34,423 bases of DNA from positions 4,264 through 38,686 of the forward strand of contig PCUU01000052.1 in the NCBI GenBank assembly GCA_002786855.1, written 5' to 3'. Each line of letters opens with the position of its first letter. The stretch's first letter is position 1. This document shows positions 32,097-34,423 of the stretch, piece by piece. The stretch comes from Cytophagales bacterium CG12_big_fil_rev_8_21_14_0_65_40_12 (lineage in GTDB: Bacteria; Bacteroidota; Bacteroidia; Cytophagales; Cyclobacteriaceae). Below the pieces are notes generated by a model. It saw nothing but the letters and a program-made list of their open reading frames with translations. It was not told where the DNA came from and made no database searches. The translations under genes were made by a program, and so were the position numbers.

Positions 32097-33214
32097 TGAA
32101 AATAGCCATTCTGATCACAAACCCCAATCATCATGTAGATTTAACCATCGAGGTGGCCATGGCTTTAAAGCAACTTGGTCATACGGTAAAGTACATCTCT
32201 CTATGTGAAATAAGGAGAATGCCCAGCCCGAAAGAAAGGTTTTTGGCAAGACAAATTGATTTTGAGGCCTTTCCTCCTTTGCCTGGGCAATTGAAGCCAA
32301 GCTCAGGTAAAGTAAGTTTAGGAAGTGATCAGGGAATTAAGAGAAAAGTAGTGAGGAGCCTTTTTTGGCATTTGAAAATTAGACCTTTCATCAAAAAGGC
32401 CATAAATGGCTTGGATTTAGTGCTTTTGATGAATGATGCCGCTTTCCCTGGAGATAGGATTGTTTATGTATTGAAAAGAAGAAAGATTCCTTTTGATCTA
32501 CTGCAAGAGGGCATTAGATTTCCACTACCGAATGAATCAGATTCGCATTATGGTGGAGCAGGTGCCAGAAAGATTTATGCTTGGGGAGAAAGGTCTGCCC
32601 TTCATTTCGAAAAAGTCAAGTCGAAGGGGAGTCAAGTGGTGGTTACTGGTTCTCCGCGCTTTGATCAGTTTATGGAATTGCTCAGCAGCAATCCGATTCA
32701 TCCGACAGAACGTATCTTAGGGGTATTCACTAATCCAATCGATGATCAAGGTTTCTGTTCGCACTCTGAGAAAATGTTGATTTTTGAAAATTTTGTAAAG
32801 CGAAGTGCTGAGCATTTGAACAAAGAAGCAATTGCGCTTGGCATTAAATGCCATCCCAGAGAGGACGAGCAGGAATATCTTTTGATTGCCAAACGGCACG
32901 TGAATAAAATAATGCTTTTGCCAAAAGAGATCATTAAGGCCATACAGTGGGTAGAAGCAGGTGTTATCATGGCATCTACTGTAGGCCTAGAATTACTGGC
33001 AGCTGGCAAAGGGCTGGCGCAATTGGAAATTCCGAACTATGGTTACGTGTTCGACTACCAAGAGTCTGATAATTATTTACCGATCCCATTGAATGGGGCC
33101 ATTGATTTGACTAATTTAAGGTCGTTGAATAGGCATTCGGATTATTTTGAGAGCCATGTTCAAGCGGGCAAGAGCAGCGACAATTTAGTGAAGGCTATCA
33201 CCAGTAAATGCTAG
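32096..33214 (+). CDS. GT-B fold transferase-like protein (capsule/polysialyltransferase-like)
   Basis: The 372-residue protein has two Rossmann-like halves. The first strand is K-I-A-I-L-I-T-N-P-N; later come L-L-Q-E-G-I-R-F-P, V-T-G-S-P-R-F-D, I-K-C-H-P-R-E-D and A-S-T-V-G-L-E-L-L-A-A-G-K. The K-x-H-P and S-T-x-x-x-E-A/L pattern is shared by CDP-glycerol transferases, polysialyltransferase-like (GT52/GT-B) and epimerase-like proteins. A transferase using the CMP-activated product of this module is plausible but unproved. It is not PseG, whose N-terminal glycine-rich motif is absent. The start overlaps the previous stop by one base and the end overlaps the next gene by seven. Confidence 0.55.
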   Translation: MKIAILITNPNHHVDLTIEVAMALKQLGHTVKYISLCEIRRMPSPKERFLARQIDFEAFPPLPGQLKPSSGKVSLGSDQGIKRKVVRSLFWHLKIRPFIKKAINGLDLVLLMNDAAFPGDRIVYVLKRRKIPFDLLQEGIRFPLPNESDSHYGGAGARKIYAWGERSALHFEKVKSKGSQVVVTGSPRFDQFMELLSSNPIHPTERILGVFTNPIDDQGFCSHSEKMLIFENFVKRSAEHLNKEAIALGIKCHPREDEQEYLLIAKRHVNKIMLLPKEIIKAIQWVEAGVIMASTVGLELLAAGKGLAQLEIPNYGYVFDYQESDNYLPIPLNGAIDLTNLRSLNRHSDYFESHVQAGKSSDNLVKAITSKC

Positions 33215-34423
33215 AGATTTTCAAACATACCTTAGGCGCTAAGGGTTGGCTAAAAGCCTGGGCAATCTATTTGATTGCTTTTCCGTACTATATTTTTCCT
33301 GCAGGAAGTGCACAGCCCTCAGATATCTTCGTTGCATTGATGATTGGCTTTTATATTTTGGCTGGCAAATGGGAACTAAAAGGGGAGTCCAAGCAAGTTT
33401 TTGGTAAGTTTTTGAACTTCTGTATCTATTTATCTGTCGTTAATTTTGGCGTTTTTATTTCCCTTTTAGGTCAGCGCAATAGTGGTTTGCCATGGTATTT
33501 TCTTTGTGCTTTTTATATTTTTAACCTATTGGTCATGGGTTTTGCACTTTCATTATTTAAACAATACGGTAAAGCATTCTTATACACTACTGCTTATGCA
33601 TGTGTTATTTCAGCAATAGCACAAATTGTGCTTTCTCGCTTCATTTCAAATCCAGTTGATGATATTCGTGGGGTATTATTCTTTACCAATCCTAATCAAT
33701 TGGGCTACTACAGTTTATGCGGCTTAGCAATTATTTTGATTATGGAGACAGCTATAAAGTTACCAAAGCTGATCATTTATTTAAGTTTTTTATTGTTTAC
33801 CTATATGGCTGTTTTAAGTGTGTCAAAAGCCGCTTTGGGCTCTATGATTATACTTTTTGGGGCATACTTAATAGCCAACAAAATTTTCTCAGTTCGAAAT
33901 CTCCTCGCATTGCTTTTTGTTGGAGGTATAAGTCTATTTGTTTTCTCTAAAACTGAAATAGGCTCAAATTTTCAGAATGCGTTGGATATAAGGGAGGCAA
34001 ACGAAGCCGATAGACCTGATGAAATTACGGAATGGCAGTATAGAGGTTATGACCGCATAACCAACCATCCAGAATATTTGGTTTTTGGAGCTGGAGAGGG
34101 GGGGTACAATCGATTTGATACTTTTATAGACAATCATGAGATGCATTCTTCATTTGGTACTATCATTTTCTGCTACGGTATTCCCGGTACTGTTTTGTTT
34201 CTGATGTTTGTTTATGCCGTACTAAAAAAATTATCATGGTTTTATTTGGTGTATGCTTTGCCTCTGTTTGCTTACGGTGTTACCCATATGGGTTTAAGGT
34301 TTACTATTTTTTGGGTGGCATTGATGATGTTCCCGATCATCAGGGCAGAGCGAGAAAGAGTGAAGCAAATGCAATTCATCATGTCCAACAAAAAGTTAAG
34401 GGATAGATTGTTGCAGCTGCGTA
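33208..34423 (+). CDS. O-antigen polymerase/ligase-like membrane protein (Wzy/WaaL type), 3' end outside window
   Basis: The frame is open from ATG 33208 to the window end, 405 codons without a stop. About ten hydrophobic segments are visible. Between helices lies a soluble loop with N-H-P-E-Y-L-V-F-G-A-G-E-G-G, then H-E-M-H-S-S-F-G-T-I-I and Y-G-I-P-G-T. This is the pattern of the Wzy_C family, where G-x-G-x-G and a following H-N/S are typical. It polymerises lipid-linked repeat units or ligates them to core in the periplasm. It overlaps the preceding gene by seven bases. A G7 run lies at 34098-34104 in the Gly-Gly codons of the loop. Confidence 0.82.
   Translation, partial: MLEIFKHTLGAKGWLKAWAIYLIAFPYYIFPAGSAQPSDIFVALMIGFYILAGKWELKGESKQVFGKFLNFCIYLSVVNFGVFISLLGQRNSGLPWYFLCAFYIFNLLVMGFALSLFKQYGKAFLYTTAYACVISAIAQIVLSRFISNPVDDIRGVLFFTNPNQLGYYSLCGLAIILIMETAIKLPKLIIYLSFLLFTYMAVLSVSKAALGSMIILFGAYLIANKIFSVRNLLALLFVGGISLFVFSKTEIGSNFQNALDIREANEADRPDEITEWQYRGYDRITNHPEYLVFGAGEGGYNRFDTFIDNHEMHSSFGTIIFCYGIPGTVLFLMFVYAVLKKLSWFYLVYALPLFAYGVTHMGLRFTIFWVALMMFPIIRAERERVKQMQFIMSNKKLRDRLLQLR

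Noticed and set aside
32096-33214. The GT-B-like protein as the missing PseG
   Set aside because: The PseG N-terminal glycine-rich G-x-G-H motif is absent, and the K-C-H-P-R-E-D and A-S-T-V-G-L-E motifs point to capsule-type transferases.

Overview
The window is one continuous surface-glycan (O-antigen or capsule type) biosynthesis locus, cut at both ends. It probably comes from a Bacteroidota member, most likely an aquatic Cytophagales relative. This rests on low overall G+C, no clear Shine-Dalgarno sequences, several TTG/GTG starts, and protein families typical of that phylum; it is an inference, not a database match. No rRNA, tRNA, CRISPR array, transposase or integrase was seen. All genes but one lie on the + strand, mostly 0-17 bp apart or overlapping by 1-22 bases.

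Layout. (1) 1-7794 is AT-rich: a partial GtrB-like lipid-linked glycosyltransferase, an FkbM methyltransferase, a beta-propeller protein, a WecE-type sugar aminotransferase, a class I methyltransferase, a DUF6044-like polytopic membrane protein and an MsbA/PglK-type ABC exporter. (2) 7812-15943 is higher in G+C and is a nonulosonic acid (pseudaminic acid) pathway: pseB, pseC, an N-acetyl sugar amidotransferase with dedicated HisH-like and HisF-like ammonia-supplying subunits, pseF, a Pse-associated methylase, a tandem-GNAT protein and pseI. No pseG is recognisable. The amidotransferase trio suggests an acetamidino form of the sugar. (3) 15955-22204 is AT-rich: a GSGPS-motif protein that may be the pseudaminyl/sialyl-type transferase, a 455-bp gene-free gap, a GT4 enzyme, a formyltransferase/beta-propeller fusion, a GT2 enzyme with a His-rich repeat insert, and another GT4 enzyme. 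(4) 22215-26445: AsnB-like amidotransferase, an AlgI-like MBOAT acyltransferase broken by a one-base frameshift, and its SGNH-like partner. (5) 26446-26789: gene-free spacer with two palindromic stem-loops. (6) 26790-34423: a cytidylyltransferase, a reverse-strand FkbM methyltransferase, then a tightly coupled run of 2-hydroxyacid dehydrogenase, SDR epimerase/dehydratase, HAD phosphatase, GT4, GT-B-like transferase and a Wzy/ligase-like membrane protein that runs off the end.

How it fits together. The middle module should make and CMP-activate a decorated pseudaminic acid. The glycosyltransferases assemble the repeat unit on a lipid carrier. The ABC exporter may flip it, since no Wzx is seen. 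The Wzy-like protein would polymerise or ligate it. MBOAT/SGNH, formyl, methyl and amide enzymes would decorate it.

The most unusual signal is simple repeats placed inside glycan genes. pseC contains a seven-unit, 7-bp tandem array in frame; it is also a strong G-quadruplex motif on the template strand. A GT2 gene contains a His-coding 6/18-bp array. The propeller gene carries a G8 tract. With the frameshifted MBOAT gene, these suggest a locus able to switch or remodel its glycan by replication slippage.
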